Below are positions 40,294 through 51,546 of a DNA stretch of 64,000 nucleotides, piece by piece; positions within the stretch are counted from its first letter, which is position 1, and each line of letters opens with the position of its first letter. This DNA is from Crossaster papposus. Lineage: Eukaryota > Echinodermata > Asteroidea > Velatida > Solasteridae. The translations under genes and the position numbers were made by a program. Under the pieces are notes generated by a model that did not search any database, was not told where the DNA came from, and saw only the letters and a program-made list of their open reading frames with translations. The DNA is taken from assembly GCA_037893245.1 (NCBI GenBank), contig JBAIAA010000751.1, forward strand, positions 124,001 to 188,000. Direction: 5' to 3'.

Positions 40294-42600
40294 TCACTTC
40301 AAGTTCTTCGCAAGGAAAACCAGCATGTCAACCTTTTCAGGGTTGAGTGAAGACCGTGTGTGCGTGAACACGTTCCCAGCCGTACTGAAAAGTCTCTCTG
40401 ATGAGGAGCTGGTTGCACAAATACAGAGGTATTTCCGTGCGATCCGTGCTATCGTTGGGAATTGGAATCCGTTCTGCTTCCACCATTTAAGAGGATCATC
40501 ATCACTATCGATACAGGGCATGGATAAATATGACTGTAGTTGTAGTTTGACGGTCTCCTCGGCTGATTTATCCGGTCTCTGCTGTTGATTTTCCCTTCCC
40601 TTAAACGAACTCCCAAGAGTAAGCCTTTTCTTGGCGGGCGGGGGGGCTGGGGACTGGGAGCTGGGTTGGACTTCAGCCGCGTCACTTTCGAAAAGTGCCT
40701 CGCGATCATGTAGTTGTTTCTGTTCCTGGTCGTACTCGATGCTTGCGACTGCTTCGAGGCAAACCATGTCGATTGACTTGGCTTGCAGTAGTTCGGTCGA
40801 ATATTCTCCCTTAAATCGAGGATCCAGGAGGGTAGTCACATGAAGGAGCAGCACATGGGTGGCCATTCCTGTCTCGTCCTGGTATTTTCCCTCCATGTAT
40901 TGGACGATCCGGGTCTTAATATCTGTCGTCAATTCTACGTCATCCTCCTTTGGCGCCATTATGTCAGTGGACAGAAGTTGCATTAAGGGGACAACCGACG
41001 ACACTGTGACGTATTCTTCGGCAGAAAGAATATCCGTGAAGTCTGCAACCGGTGCCAGGGCTTTCTCGATTGCCTCGAGAACATCTACATCTTGCCACTT
41101 CGGGATCAGTGGAGCGGTGTCACGATTGGCCATCAACACACGCTGTACGGCGGCCCTCTGCTCAAGGAAACGGCTAACCATCTTGTGGCGAGATCCCCAT
41201 CGTGTACATACTTCCTAAAAAAGAGATTAAAACCAAAAACCTTAAACAAGTAATCTAAATAAATACTGATAGGAAAAAGTTACTGTTGTTTTGTTTTTGA
41301 AATAGAAAAATGTACCCAGTACCCACCAGTTTACAAAAAAAATTCAAAATGTAATCGGGAGTATTTTCGCCCCCAAAATATTTAAATTTTGAAAAGAAGT
41401 ATTACTAAAAAAATGTCTAATGAAAACTTTATTCTTGGGAATAAAAACAGGCGCTTTTGTTGTGACTAGCCTAGTTGTGACCTTTTTATACTTGTGCTAC
41501 TGCTACTGATATAGCATTTTCTCTAGTTTAGTTGCGTTGTCCATTAAATCAAACTTGTAACGTGAGTGTACATACCGAGACAAGAGAGTGCTTAGGGAGG
41601 TTGAGGGCTGTCTGTTCTTTGACGAGGTCCCTTCTTCTGTTCCACGAATGTGAGAACGCAGCGACGATGTTTTTACAAACAGCCACTGCACGATCAATCC
41701 TTCTGTCGTTCTTCATAGAGTTAGTCACTGCAAGGTTCAAGTTATGTCCAAAGCACGAAAGTCTAGTCCATTTATTGGCCTCTGCTGCCGCTATCATGTT
41801 TGTCCCGTTGTCCGTTGTTAGGCAAATCTGCTTCGCTTGACTCAAACCCCATGAGCTTAATGTGCCCTTCATAGCCGATGCAACATTCTCTCCGGTGTGG
41901 TTTTCTGGCATGTAGGACGTTTGAAGGCATCTGCTTTGGAGGGACCACTGCTCATCTACGAAGTGCACCGTGTAGCTTAGGTAGGGCTGAAGATGTTCTC
42001 CGGACCACAAGTCGGAAGTTGCCGAAAAAAATTCTGCATTTTGGACTTCTTGGCACACTATCGCCCGCACCTCGTTGTATTTCGCCGGTATTGCTGTTCT
42101 GCTGAAATATTTTCGGCTTGGGAGTTCGTATTTTGCGTCGATCGTACGAAGGAGGTGCCTGAATCCCTCCTTTTCAACAGTGGTGAAGGGAAGCATATCT
42201 TTACCAATGCAGTATGTAACCGCGTCTGTATATTTCTTCCAAATCTTGCTCTTGCTGTCATACTTTGTGTTGCTCAAGAAGGACTCCTGGATGGTAGATT
42301 GTCGGGGTGCTTGTTGGGATGTTTGCGGTTGCTTCGATTTACCACGCGGGGCTACAGAGTTGAATTTTGCTGGGTGGTTGGCTTTTAAGTGGGAGTACAG
42401 GTTACTTGTGCTACCCTGGCGTACTTTAACTTCACGTTGGCAAATTCGGCAAAATGAGCCCAAACTGCTGCTGACGTGGTTTGCTTTGAAACAAGATTGG
42501 GATTTCTTGATCGGCCGTGACTAGAGCTAGAAGATGGGCCGGGAGTGTCACTGTCCGAGTCTGACCCTTCCTCTAGTTCAGGATCCATTTGGTTTAGCAT
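40294..42600 (-). CDS. hAT transposase (BED finger, RNase H-like core, hATC)
   Basis: Minus-strand gene. A leader frame from 42600 (MLNQMDPELEEGSDSDSDTP) leads to SAAVWAHF, the start of a BED finger. A one-base shift near 42440-42460 moves to FCRICQREVKV and TSNLYSHLKANHP. The core has the first Asp in FSATSDLWSG, then ICLTTDNGTNMIAAAE (second Asp) and LSCFGHNLNLAV (the C-x2-H step). Donor TCG/GTATGT at 41576 joins in phase 0 to the exon at 41214 (EVCTRWGSRHKMVSRFLEQR), giving the usual D/E-x-x-TRW step. The C-terminus has DPLKWWKQNGFQFPTIARIA, SSSSERLFSTAGNV and RSSLNPEKVDMLVFLAKNL, the hATC dimerisation region. Apart from the BED shift the protein looks complete. It resembles ZBED-type hAT transposases. 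Confidence 0.8.
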
Positions 42601-44413
42601 TGCGTCTCAGTCGGAGCATGTGCAGAGAAAAAGTTCTGGCAAGAAATTCTCGTTGAAAATCATCAGTAGTAAATGTATGTCAACGGTAAATTATCTTTAA
42701 ATTTATAGACGAAAAAATAAATTATGTTGAAGAGTCAACGATCTCAGAGCATAGAGCAAGGAACAGAGCGAACTTACAAGTTGAACAACCATGAAGACAA
42801 TAAAGTGTGAACGCAAAATGAACTGCTTTTATACAGGCGAAGATTACGAAATAAACAAGGAGAAAGTTGATTGATACTGGAAGGATGGGAGATAAGCCGG
42901 GGTTTAAATCGTTCCGTGTTTTTTGTAGCACTTTAAACCGTTGATTGATTATAGGGCTGCGTTCGGGAACCATTGCGCGTCGCACCTCTAAGTTGAGTGA
43001 GATCAGATAAGAAAGTCTTTGACGGCGCGCGCTTGCCGACTATCACAAATATCAGGGTTTCCCCTTAACTTTTGTTTTCACTAGCCGGCCGGACCAGTAA
43101 TGGTGAATTTTTACTAGTCCGTCAGTATTTTCACTGGTCCGCATGTTTTTTCACATTTTAAGCTACTTCGTTTGTAAAATTACATCACGGAACCATTATA
43201 AACAAAAAAATGTAACGAGCTCCTACAATTTCCACGAAATAGATCGTTTTTGTTAAAGACAAGAAAAACGGAAAATAAATCGTATTAAATTTTGCCCTTA
43301 AATTTGTTGGAAAAATGTTTAGGAGCTCAAAATATAAGGTGTTAAGGTTCCGTATTTATTTTTTCTCTTCCTTTTAAAAAAACAATGAAACCAGAAATAA
43401 ATGTTATTAAATAAACCTGGAATTGATTTCGCTAGCCTTGTAGTTGTCAGGTGTACCTGTATGTCGATTTTCTTAGATATCAGAAAAACCAAGAATAAAT
43501 CTTATTATTATTTACCCCTGAAATCGGTTGGGAAAATTTTAGAAGTTCATTCCAATAAGTCTTTAGGTATCCTTTCTCTTTTTTTCTCTTTAAAAACAAA
43601 GACAATAACATAATTAACCTTAGGAATATAACCTTTTTTTTGTTCATCTTAATACACTTTGTAAATAGGTACGGCAAACTTTTGCAAAATTACTTACAGC
43701 CAACTTAATGACCATCGGTTGGGTCTAGAGATAAATAAATTCACTCCAGGAATACACCGACCAGGGCCTATTAAATAAATTCTGTATCTGCCTGGCAAGG
43801 GTTGGCGTAAGTAAATACAATGTATCTTTGCTGGAGATAAGCCGGCCTTAACAACATTCTTTGAGTAGCACTTTGTGTTGAGAAAACGACGTCTGTGCTG
43901 AAAGAAGAAAGTCAACACCCAATGACAATGAAGATTTTTTTAACTGGACCTCGGGATTGGATAACAATCTTGTCACTCGGGAAGTGGTGAGCGGTGCTAA
44001 GGCTTTGATGTTGGTCTTTTCAAGAAACTCGGTCGGGTCATTGTAATCTTTTAGGAACTGGTATAGGGTTTTGACTAGAATTTCGCTAGCGGACAGGGCG
44101 TCTGTTGTATGCCGTAAATAAACCGCAGCCCCAACAGATAAGATTTTATGGCCTTGGTTGGGCTACTCTGGCGTGGTCTCGATCCATTGACAATAACTTT
44201 TGCGGCACATCTTAAGTTCTTAAGTTCATCTTGACTGAACAAGTTTTGTTTTGTTTGCAAGCAGTTTTGATACATTTTGTTAAATATCGACTGTATCTTG
44301 AGAATATCGTCTGGGTCACGATATTTCGATATTTTTAAAACCAAAGTCGATACTGTCGATATCGTCTTCAGTATCGTATCGTGACGATATTATCGTGATA
44401 TCGTCCAGCCCTA
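42601..44413. other. hAT right arm, non-coding
   Basis: No gene recognised. The last 150 bp are dense in CGATAT/ATATCG motifs. The promoter of the minus-strand transposase must lie just above 42600. Confidence 0.35.
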
Positions 44414-44585
44414 CTTAGGGCCTTTTCAGACAATTATTTCTACAAAAGTATCTGGCCAATTTTTCTCATTTTTAGAACAGTTAGAGTAAGCAGCTAGCTC
44501 TTTTACAACATCAACTGAACAACTAATTACCCTTTAACTAAGTGTATTATGATATTTGTTTTAATCAATGTGATCTTTTCATTAA

Positions 44586-44819
44586 CCAGTTCGCGCCGGG
44601 ATTATTTTAACATCGCCGAGCCGACGGGCGGGATTATTTTTAACGAAACTCAATCCGAAGCGGGTTCAGGCTGATAGTGCCGGGAAGCACACCCAAGCAT
44701 TTCCGGCCTTGCGCGCTGCTGACATACATTTCCGAACTTGAACTTGGCGTGTTTATGCGTCATCCGTTTTGAATTTGGGGAAATTTTTGCGTTTATATAC
44801 GTCATCCGGCGCGAACTGG
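44586..44819. mobile_element. 234-bp TTAA-type MITE
   Basis: CCAGTTCGCGCCGG (44586) and CCGGCGCGAACTGG (ending 44819) are perfect inverted repeats flanked by TTAA (44582-44585 and 44820-44823). A second copy starts at 63831. The interior phrase gcgtcatccgttttgaat also appears in the 230-bp tandem array at 53911. Confidence 0.85.
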
Positions 44820-44823
44820 TTAA

Positions 44824-45467
44824 CAACAAAACAGGTACACTGTATCATCCTTCTGTTTTTAAAACAGTATATCCATTAATAACCATGTGTTTATACGATT
44901 GACAAGGCTGGTTACTGAACCTACATTTGCATCTCTACTCAACAACACATTGGCGGAGAGTTCGCTAATTAATATGTAATGGGATGAAATTGCAGGCCCC
45001 CCTTTTTTTTTTTTTAACTCCTAGTTTACCTATGTCCAGCTCGGACTAGGGCGAGTCTAGGGGTGGGTGGTTGACTGGTGGTGTGTGATGAGTGGGTGAT
45101 TGGTAGCAGACTATGCAACCAATCACGGCACGTTGAGGAAGGGTTGTCCAGAGGTCGGTGACCATACCCAAGGAAGTGTTTGGGCACTTGGCCACTGGAC
45201 TCCGACAGAGGAAAGTTGTTAGAATTAATCTCCCAAGTTTCTTCAGTTTATGCACTTTGCCTCTGTCGGATATCTGCGTTGGATTGCGCCAGCCCAGCTC
45301 ATCAACATACATAATTATATGTTCATTCCCTGTTTTGCTCTAGGCCGAGGCAAGAGAGCCAGCAGGACAGCAAAACTTCAAGTTCCTCTGGGCTGATCCC
45401 AAGGCAAGAGATAGCCAGCAGGACAGCGTAACATCGAATCGTCTTCTTTATCACTCCACCCTCTGGT
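44824..45467. other. Stretch before the LTR
   Basis: No gene. A roughly 60-bp phrase (ggcaagaga-gccagcaggacagc) is duplicated at about 45352 and 45402. Confidence 0.3.
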
Positions 45468-46001
45468 TGTTACGAAAACAATAATCCTGTCCCCTGATCA
45501 AGGACAAGGAACTGTTTTCGTACCCCTTCAAGCCCTCATTATCAACTCCAACGCCCCCTAACTGCTTCAACTCTACCAGAAGAACTTTTGCATTGCAGCA
45601 TCATCATCATCATCTTCGTTTATCTTCAAAAGTTCCAGTCTTCACGTTCATCTTCTCCAAGTGCACCATCGTCTACACTAACCCAGATAGGCCATTCATT
45701 CATTTTTTTTATATATATCTACATTGTATTAAATTAACTTGTGTCATATAATTGCTTTCTTCTTTTATATTTGTCAAGACCCGCCGGATTTTTTCATTTT
45801 GCTTTTAGTCGAGATATTTAACGCATAATATGCTCACCTAATGTATACATACAGCGTTGTAAATCGCCTCTCCTTTTTTCGTAGTCGGGAAAAGAATAAA
45901 CCTACTTTCTTCCTTTTTTTACAAGACCATTCAGCGTGTCCCTTGTAAAAATTCATTATGTCTCAGCACAGCGTGCGCTAGCCGCCCTCAAACCTGTTAC
46001 A
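45468..46001 (+). repeat. Probable 5' LTR of the Ty3-type element
   Basis: Begins TGTTACGAAAAC and ends CTGTTACA (TG...CA), about 534 bp. It has a TATA-like run (ttttatatatatc) near 45705 and AATAAA near 45896. A primer-binding site follows 4 bp after its end. The matching 3' LTR was not found, so the left edge is inferred from the TGT/ACA pair only. Confidence 0.55.
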
Positions 46002-46005
46002 TAAT

Positions 46006-46021
46006 TGGCGCCCAATGTGGG
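46006..46021 (+). promoter_or_regulatory. Primer-binding site
   Basis: TGGCGCCCAATGTGGG matches the class of tRNA-Lys type binding sites seen in many animal Ty3 elements and retroviruses, just behind the LTR end. Confidence 0.65.
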
Positions 46022-46246
46022 AATACGCTGTATTTCTTTTTCCATTTTGATTGTGTGTCAAAACAAAACACCTTTCGACGGCTACTGAAGGGGCCCACAT
46101 TATTTCTCGACATTGCCGAACTTATTGATTTTACTTTTGTTTATTGCTCTTGCCATTTTTAATTTGCATTTCTTGTTTTCATGTGTACTTTTGTTGCACA
46201 TGATTGTTTGCAGATCATTTCTTGTACTTAACTTTATTTTTTCATA

Positions 46247-46945
46247 ATGATGTCCTCTGTCTTAGTGGCTAACATTCCGCCACACGCCTCCCTAGAGCTG
46301 GTACGGCATTTTCTAAACAGGGCGGGTGCAATCCGCAGCATCAGTGAGCTGTCCCATTCCGGGAGTGATTATGGCACATATGTGTACTGCCATTACCACT
46401 CCCCGGCACAGGCAGCTCACGCTGTCCAGTTACTAACTGGACAGCCACTCCTCAATGGCCACCCTCGCTTATTGCAACCTTACCGCCAGCCACCACCCCC
46501 TGGAACCGACCCTATGCCTATGGCTTCCCTAATCCCCTCCCCTGAAGATGTTCTTCGAACAACTTCTCCCATCCCTATTATTCATCCTCCAACTCCGCTC
46601 CCCATATCCGCCCAGAGCCTACCCCGCCCATATCCTATACCCCACCCAACTACCCCTTCATATTCTTCCATTCCTTTCGCCCAACCCCCAACTCTTCACC
46701 CAGCAATCTCTCCTAGCCCGCCAGCGATTTTTGCAGCGCAGCAGCAAGCACCGCAGCCGCAGCCTCTGCCACAGCCAGCGCAGCAGCTACACGGACATCC
46801 TCATTTTAATCCTCAGCCTCCATATCTGGGATTTTCACCGCTTGCCGCCACACATACTTTTCCTGCTCCTTATCCTCAGCCCCCAGCTGTGACACACCTC
46901 CCAACTGGTTATGTCCAGCCCCCAAGGATATCTCCTTTCTTTTGA
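46247..46945 (+). CDS. Ty3 gag N-terminal part with an RRM-like domain
   Basis: A 232-residue frame from ATG 46247. Residues 3-75 have RRM order: SSVLVANIPPHASLELVRHF (strand 1 with an RNP2-like VLVANI, then helix 1), SDYGTYVYCHYHSPAQAAHA (RNP1-like strand 3 and helix 2) and GHPRLLQPY (strand 4). The rest is Pro/Gln/Ser-rich, ending near PTGYVQPPRISPFF. It is followed, by a shift of frame, by the capsid-like part at 46911. An RRM at the start of gag would be an RNA-binding addition not typical for Ty3 gag. It could also be a chance resemblance of a short region. Confidence 0.6.
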   Translation: MMSSVLVANIPPHASLELVRHFLNRAGAIRSISELSHSGSDYGTYVYCHYHSPAQAAHAVQLLTGQPLLNGHPRLLQPYRQPPPPGTDPMPMASLIPSPEDVLRTTSPIPIIHPPTPLPISAQSLPRPYPIPHPTTPSYSSIPFAQPPTLHPAISPSPPAIFAAQQQAPQPQPLPQPAQQLHGHPHFNPQPPYLGFSPLAATHTFPAPYPQPPAVTHLPTGYVQPPRISPFF

Positions 46946-47781
46946 GAGGTGTCGTCCAAAGGGCATGGCGTTGACTTTGAAATTCGAAGTCGAGTCCTTG
47001 CTCCGCGACGGCACATACACCGAGCAAATCCTGGCCCCATATGTCCGCCAATCGATTCGTGGAGAGCCCAGTCGGCTTATCCAAACGCTTGGCCCCCATG
47101 CATCAATCGGCGCAATTGTCCTCGAACTGGAGGGGAGTTATGGCACTGTGCAGGATGGCCCGACTTTTCTCCAGAAGGCTTATAATAGCCACCAGGAGGA
47201 CCAGGAGACGGCTGCTGGCTTTGGCCGCCGTCTCAAGCTCCTTGTCTATGAGGCATGCCGTCGTGGTGGCCTTCCTGCGGCCTCCATGGACGTTGTGCTC
47301 CGGCAGATTTTTTGGCGTGGGCTTCGTGAACAACAGCTAAAAATTGTCTGCCGGCACAAGAAGGACGAGGTCACTACCTTTGACCATCTTGTGCGGCTCG
47401 TTCGCATGGGCGAGCAAGAGTTGGTGGCTAAACGCCCAACGAAGGACCTCCCATCTGGCACTCCCCGCCCGACTACGAATCCTGACTTTAAGGATGCCCT
47501 CTCCACAATCACGTCTTCCCTGGCCGACCCCAGCACTTCCTCCCATGCGGCCTCCCCCTCCCTTTCACAGTTTTCCGATGACATCAACCACTCCTCCCCA
47601 GCCAGCCCGATTTGAGTGCTACAAATGCGGTCAAGTGGGACACATTGCGCGCGGTTGCAGAAACCCCCCTAAGCAACCCAAATCCATGCCGTTAAACAAA
47701 CACCTGCCTCCACAGGGGGTGATGTGGCAGGCAGCTCCACCGACAACCCAAGGGGCCTCCACCCCAAACCAACAGTCCTAA
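46911..47781 (+). pseudogene. Ty3 gag capsid-like region and zinc knuckle
   Basis: Frame 46911-47615 carries ESLLRDGTYTEQILAPYVRQ, SIRGEPSRLIQTLGPHASIG and FLQKAYNSHQEDQETAAGFG, then LRQIFWRGLREQQLKIVCRH: a helical Gag capsid of the Ty3/PNMA type (an F..AF..W-like helical core, a GxxVR..L helix, and a final (F)xxGL step). A frame change near 47590 leads to FECYKCGQVGHIARGCRNPP (C-x2-C-x4-H-x4-C). Frame changes between RRM part, capsid, knuckle and protease number four; one may be the natural gag-pol slip, the others are likely decay. It packages the element RNA. Confidence 0.65.
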
Positions 47782-49611
47782 CTCGTTTAGTTGGTAATGC
47801 CAATGAGACGGAGGCATGTGTATCAGGTGTAAGATGCCTTTGCCTTGTTGACACTGGGTCCCAGGTGACCACTATATCCCAATCATTTCATACTAAACAT
47901 CTTTCCTCAAATCCTATTAAGCCCATCAGTAACCTTCTTCAAGTTCACGGTGCTGGTGGCGCTTCTGTCCCTTTCCTCGGCTACATTGAAGTTCAAATTT
48001 CTTTCCCTTTCCGACTTCGTAAGGAGCCTGCATCCTACTGGGCACTTGCACTTGTTGTACCGGACACGGCCTACCATGCCAATGTTCCCCTTTTGGTTGG
48101 TACGAATGTTATTGCTCAGTGCAAGTCGCATTGTTTTCAATCATATGGGCCACGATTCTCTCAAAAGGTGGCCATGCCCAATGCCTTGCAACTTGCACTT
48201 AACAATCTGTCTGCACAGGACAAATGCAAGAAACAAAAACTTGGCGAGGTACGAGCGGCCGGTAACCGGGTTATAACAATTAACCCGAATGAAACTGTTG
48301 TCGTTCGTGGTTTCATGAAGGCACATCTCCAAGCGATGCATTTGCAAGTTATTGTTGAACCCGCAGAGGGACATGCCCTACCTGGCCCGTTGGAAGTCCT
48401 TCCTACAGTCCTCACCTTGGACCGCGATGTTCAACATAACTCTGTTCCTATTGCAGTCCGAAATGTGTCACTAAAACAGTGCACTATCCACCCACGAACT
48501 GTTTTGTGCAAGTTGGAGCATGTTGATTCAATTTCTCCGCTTGACTCCGAAAACGAATCACCAACAATTCACCCCACAAGCGACTGTACCGAAGAGACAG
48601 ACGACTTCTTGTGTATGTTCGATTTCACTGAGTCACCGATTAGTGCAGATAATCTGACTACAGTCCAAAATTTCTTGAGACAACGTACTTCTGTGTTCTC
48701 GCTTCATGACAAAGATTTGGGACACACCAACACTGTCCGACACGAAATTCAGTTGACCAATGACACACCCTTCAAAGAACGGCATCGCCGAATTCCCCCA
48801 GCTCAGTATGATGAAGTCAGACAACTGATTAGGGACATGCTCGATGCTGGGGCAATCAGGGAATCCCGGAAGAAGGATGGTAGTCTGAGGTTTTGCATAG
48901 ATTATCGGAAACTGAATGAACGTACAGTACGAGATGCCTATGCACTACCTCGCATTGGATGCCCTACATGGCGCAAAATGGTTTTCCTCATCAGACTTGA
49001 AAGCTGGGTATTGGCAAGTTGAGATGCGAGAAGAAGACAAAGCAAAGACCGCTTTTACAACCCCAATTGGGTTCTATAAAGCAAACCGCATGCCTTTTGG
49101 TCTTACCAACGCCCCAGCAACCTTCCATAGACTCATGGAATGCTGCGTGGGTGATCTCAACTTGAAAACATGTTTAGTCTACCTAGACGACATCATTGTT
49201 TACTCAAGTACTTTTGACGAGCATCTCCAACGACTTGAGTCAGTACTCACACGGCTGCAACAGCATGGTTTAAAGCTGAAGCCGTCCAAATGCCAACTTT
49301 TCCGTTCCTCCATGAAGTACCTCGGTCATGTGATCTCAGCAACAGGCGTTGAGACGGACCCAGATAAAACTGCTGCCTTGAAGACTTGGCCAGTTCCCAG
49401 TAATTACCATGAATTTCGATCCTTCTTGGGATTTGCTGGGTACTACCGACGATTCATCGCGGGGTACTCAAAAATAGCCAAACCCCTCCATGCCCTTACT
49501 GTGGGCCTCCCGATGAAGAAAAGTGGTGGTCGGTCACACAAATTCAAACCCCCTCCTTTCACCTGGACCCCTCATTGTCAACATGCTTTTGAATGCCTGA
49601 TATATACCTGA
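47724..49611 (+). pseudogene. Ty3 pol: protease and reverse transcriptase, 3' truncated
   Basis: Frame 47724-49022: aspartic protease with CLCLVDTGSQVTTIS (DTG active site) and FLGYIEVQISF. Then a linker and the RT start: LTNDTPFKERHRRIPPAQYD, IRESRKKDGSLRFCIDYRKL, RDAYALPRI. A one-base shift near 48955 moves to LDALHGAKWFSSSDLKAGYW (first Asp), FGLTNAPATFHRLME and LVYLDDIIVYSSTFDEHL (YLDD), then LGHVISATGVETDPDKT and FRSFLGFAGYYRRFI. It ends at FTWTPHCQHAFECL, the start of the RNase H connection. RNase H, integrase and the 3' LTR are missing. The clade is Ty3/Gypsy (Metaviridae-like). Confidence 0.75.
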
Positions 49612-49913
49612 CCACTATGAATACAATATCTAAACGGAAGGCATTATATATTTAATAAACACATTTGGCAAGAGATTAGCATCATGCATCTACCTGAATG
49701 CCATACAGTAGCGCACATAGGGAGCATGTTTCTCCAAAGATGTTTGTTTACTGTCGTTATTGTTCCTCTTTTTGTTCTTGCTGACGCCTCGGCAGCAATT
49801 TATAAATGATCTTAGATTGGGTGTTCCAATCCTGCCTCAGTTTGTGGTCTTTCTATGTTCATGAATTGATTGGTAATTCATGTGGATTCATCTGTTCTTT
49901 TTTGTATTCATAG

Positions 49914-50006
49914 CTGGCAATCTCCAGACGACGCTTGGACAGAATGCCCGAGAGAAAGGACAAGATGAGAGTTTGGTGGGAGTCTTTCGACTTAATTTTG
50001 CAGGAG
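49914..50006 (+). CDS. Candidate upstream exon of the methylase-like gene
   Basis: 93 bp between TATTCATAG and GTTCGT, open in phase 0 (LAISRRRLDRMPERKDKMRV then WWESFDLILQE). A basic, helical piece. It lies on the same strand 1.5 kb before the methylase exons and could belong to them. Confidence 0.4.
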
Positions 50007-50394
50007 GTTCGTAAACATATTGTATATAAACCACAAACAAATCATCCAACCAATAGTTGCTGATGCATCATTATTCTTTGTTTACCCAAAAAAAAATTCC
50101 CAGAAAAACTGACTCATATCTGCATTAGATTTGCCTATAGCTTGTTTTCAAACACAAAAAGATTTTTTTAAAACAGTGAAAATTCACATTAGTTCTAGAA
50201 ATGAAGTTTCACCTTTATATCACTGTGAAATATCATTGTGTTTTAAGGGTGAAACTGCATTTCTACTGCTCAATAACTCATATTGTTACAAGCATGGTTT
50301 TGACTAGTACCTTTTTATAATAGCAAATTTAATGTGTGTATGTATTTTTCAGTTTAAAATTTGAATAAGTTCAATACACTTATTTCAATAGCAG

Positions 50395-50684
50395 GATTAC
50401 CATCAGATGCGCGTGATATGCTTCTTAGCAAGCCTAGAGGCTTCAGCTTTTCGGTCTCTAACAAATGTCATTGATATATGTTTGAGGTCGGAGAGCTGAA
50501 AAATCAAAAGCTGAAAAAGAAAGATAGGATATCTGTGCCAGACTTTGGCAGGACAGCATACCTTAAGACCGATGATGGGGTTGGACCCCAAGACAATCAA
50601 GTACCTGCTCAAGCAAGTCGAGGACGGAGAAATCTCAACAGCCGAGCTGAAAGAAGAGGCTGTGAAGGTCAAGAAGTTGGCAGA
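50395..50684 (+). pseudogene. Candidate exon with a ParB-like GQHT stretch, frameshifted
   Basis: Starts after AATAGCAG. One frame reads LPSDARDMLLSKPRGFSFSV, and another after a shift LAGQHTLRPMMGLDPKTIKY, then LLKQVEDGEISTAELKEEAV and KVKKLAE before GTATAT. The GQHT-L-x-x-M-x-G-L step resembles the (D/G)G-x-H-R-x-x-A motif of ParB/Spo0J-type domains, which in bacteria and phages are often fused to DNA methylases of the class encoded downstream. The match is short and I rate it as a hint. The exon has a stop in the frame leading into it, so it is damaged or misassembled, or its boundaries differ. Confidence 0.35.
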
Positions 50685-51546
50685 GGTATATGTAATATGT
50701 TATAAAGCAGATTTTATGATCGCTGCTTGTCTGCCCAGGTCTATTGGTTTGACCCGTAAACAGTGTTGTAGCTATATAGCCGAGTCCTAGGCAGTACCAA
50801 AAAAACAAAACAAAAAAGTACAATATACTAGAAAAAATATCCAGGCTAGTCCAACACCAAGATGTGAAAAACATCCTAAGGTTGGGAGTGAGCTTGAGCT
50901 GTGGTTCCGGCCAATGTCTTTTTCATCAATGCTCCAAAATCCTCCTTGCATTTTCGGAGGATTTTGGAGGATTGAGAATAAATGAATAATTTTGGAGGAC
51001 GCAATGGGTTGTGGGCCTCACCCAGCATTCTTAATGTCCAGGCATTGCATGTAAAATGCAACCCAGCATTATGCTAATGATATCATCCGACCGCACTGCT
51101 TCAGAATGTCATCGGTACTGATTCAACCCCTAGCAGTGATTGGCACAGGATTTTGACGAATTGAGGCAATCGTCACCCCTCCACAAAAAAATGAAAAACA
51201 AAACAACAAAAAATGGAAGATTTTTACATGGTGGCAATTGAAGGAATTTGCAAGATTGAGAATGGTTCTTAGCCAAATAGGCATATATGGGGTTAGGTTT
51301 AATTATTTAAACGTCTAGTTATAATTCTAAGACCTTTATTATGATTCAATGTCTTTTTAAAAACCATTAGATCATTTGAGAATTGCAAAACGGATGACAA
51401 ATTGTGACCGTTCATCATGGGTGTATTGCATTAAAGACAAATAAAGTAACAAATGTCCATCAATACTAAACAGTTATTAGGTTCATTGGATCGCATGTGG
51501 TTATTAATATTATGAAGGTTATGAGATTGTTACGAGATTGTTACAG

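Larger units (their letters stand above)
38768..44413. mobile_element. Complete hAT transposon, 5.65 kb, 8-bp TSD
   Basis: Left end TAGGCCTGGACGATATCG (38768) and right end CGATATCGTCCAGCCCTA-type sequence (ending 44413) are inverted repeats, flanked by perfect 8-bp duplications CTTAGGGC (38760-38767 and 44414-44421). Both arms are rich in CGATAT motifs, likely transposase binding sites. The transposase gene is on the minus strand (40294 to about 42600). The 8-bp TSD, TAGGG-like ends and a BED/dimerisation-type transposase all agree. Confidence 0.85.

Noticed and set aside
45468-46001. Alternative reading as a solo promoter rather than an LTR
   Set aside because: TG...CA ends, a tRNA-Lys-type primer site 4 bp after and gag 250 bp further make an LTR the simpler reading, though the 3' LTR is missing.
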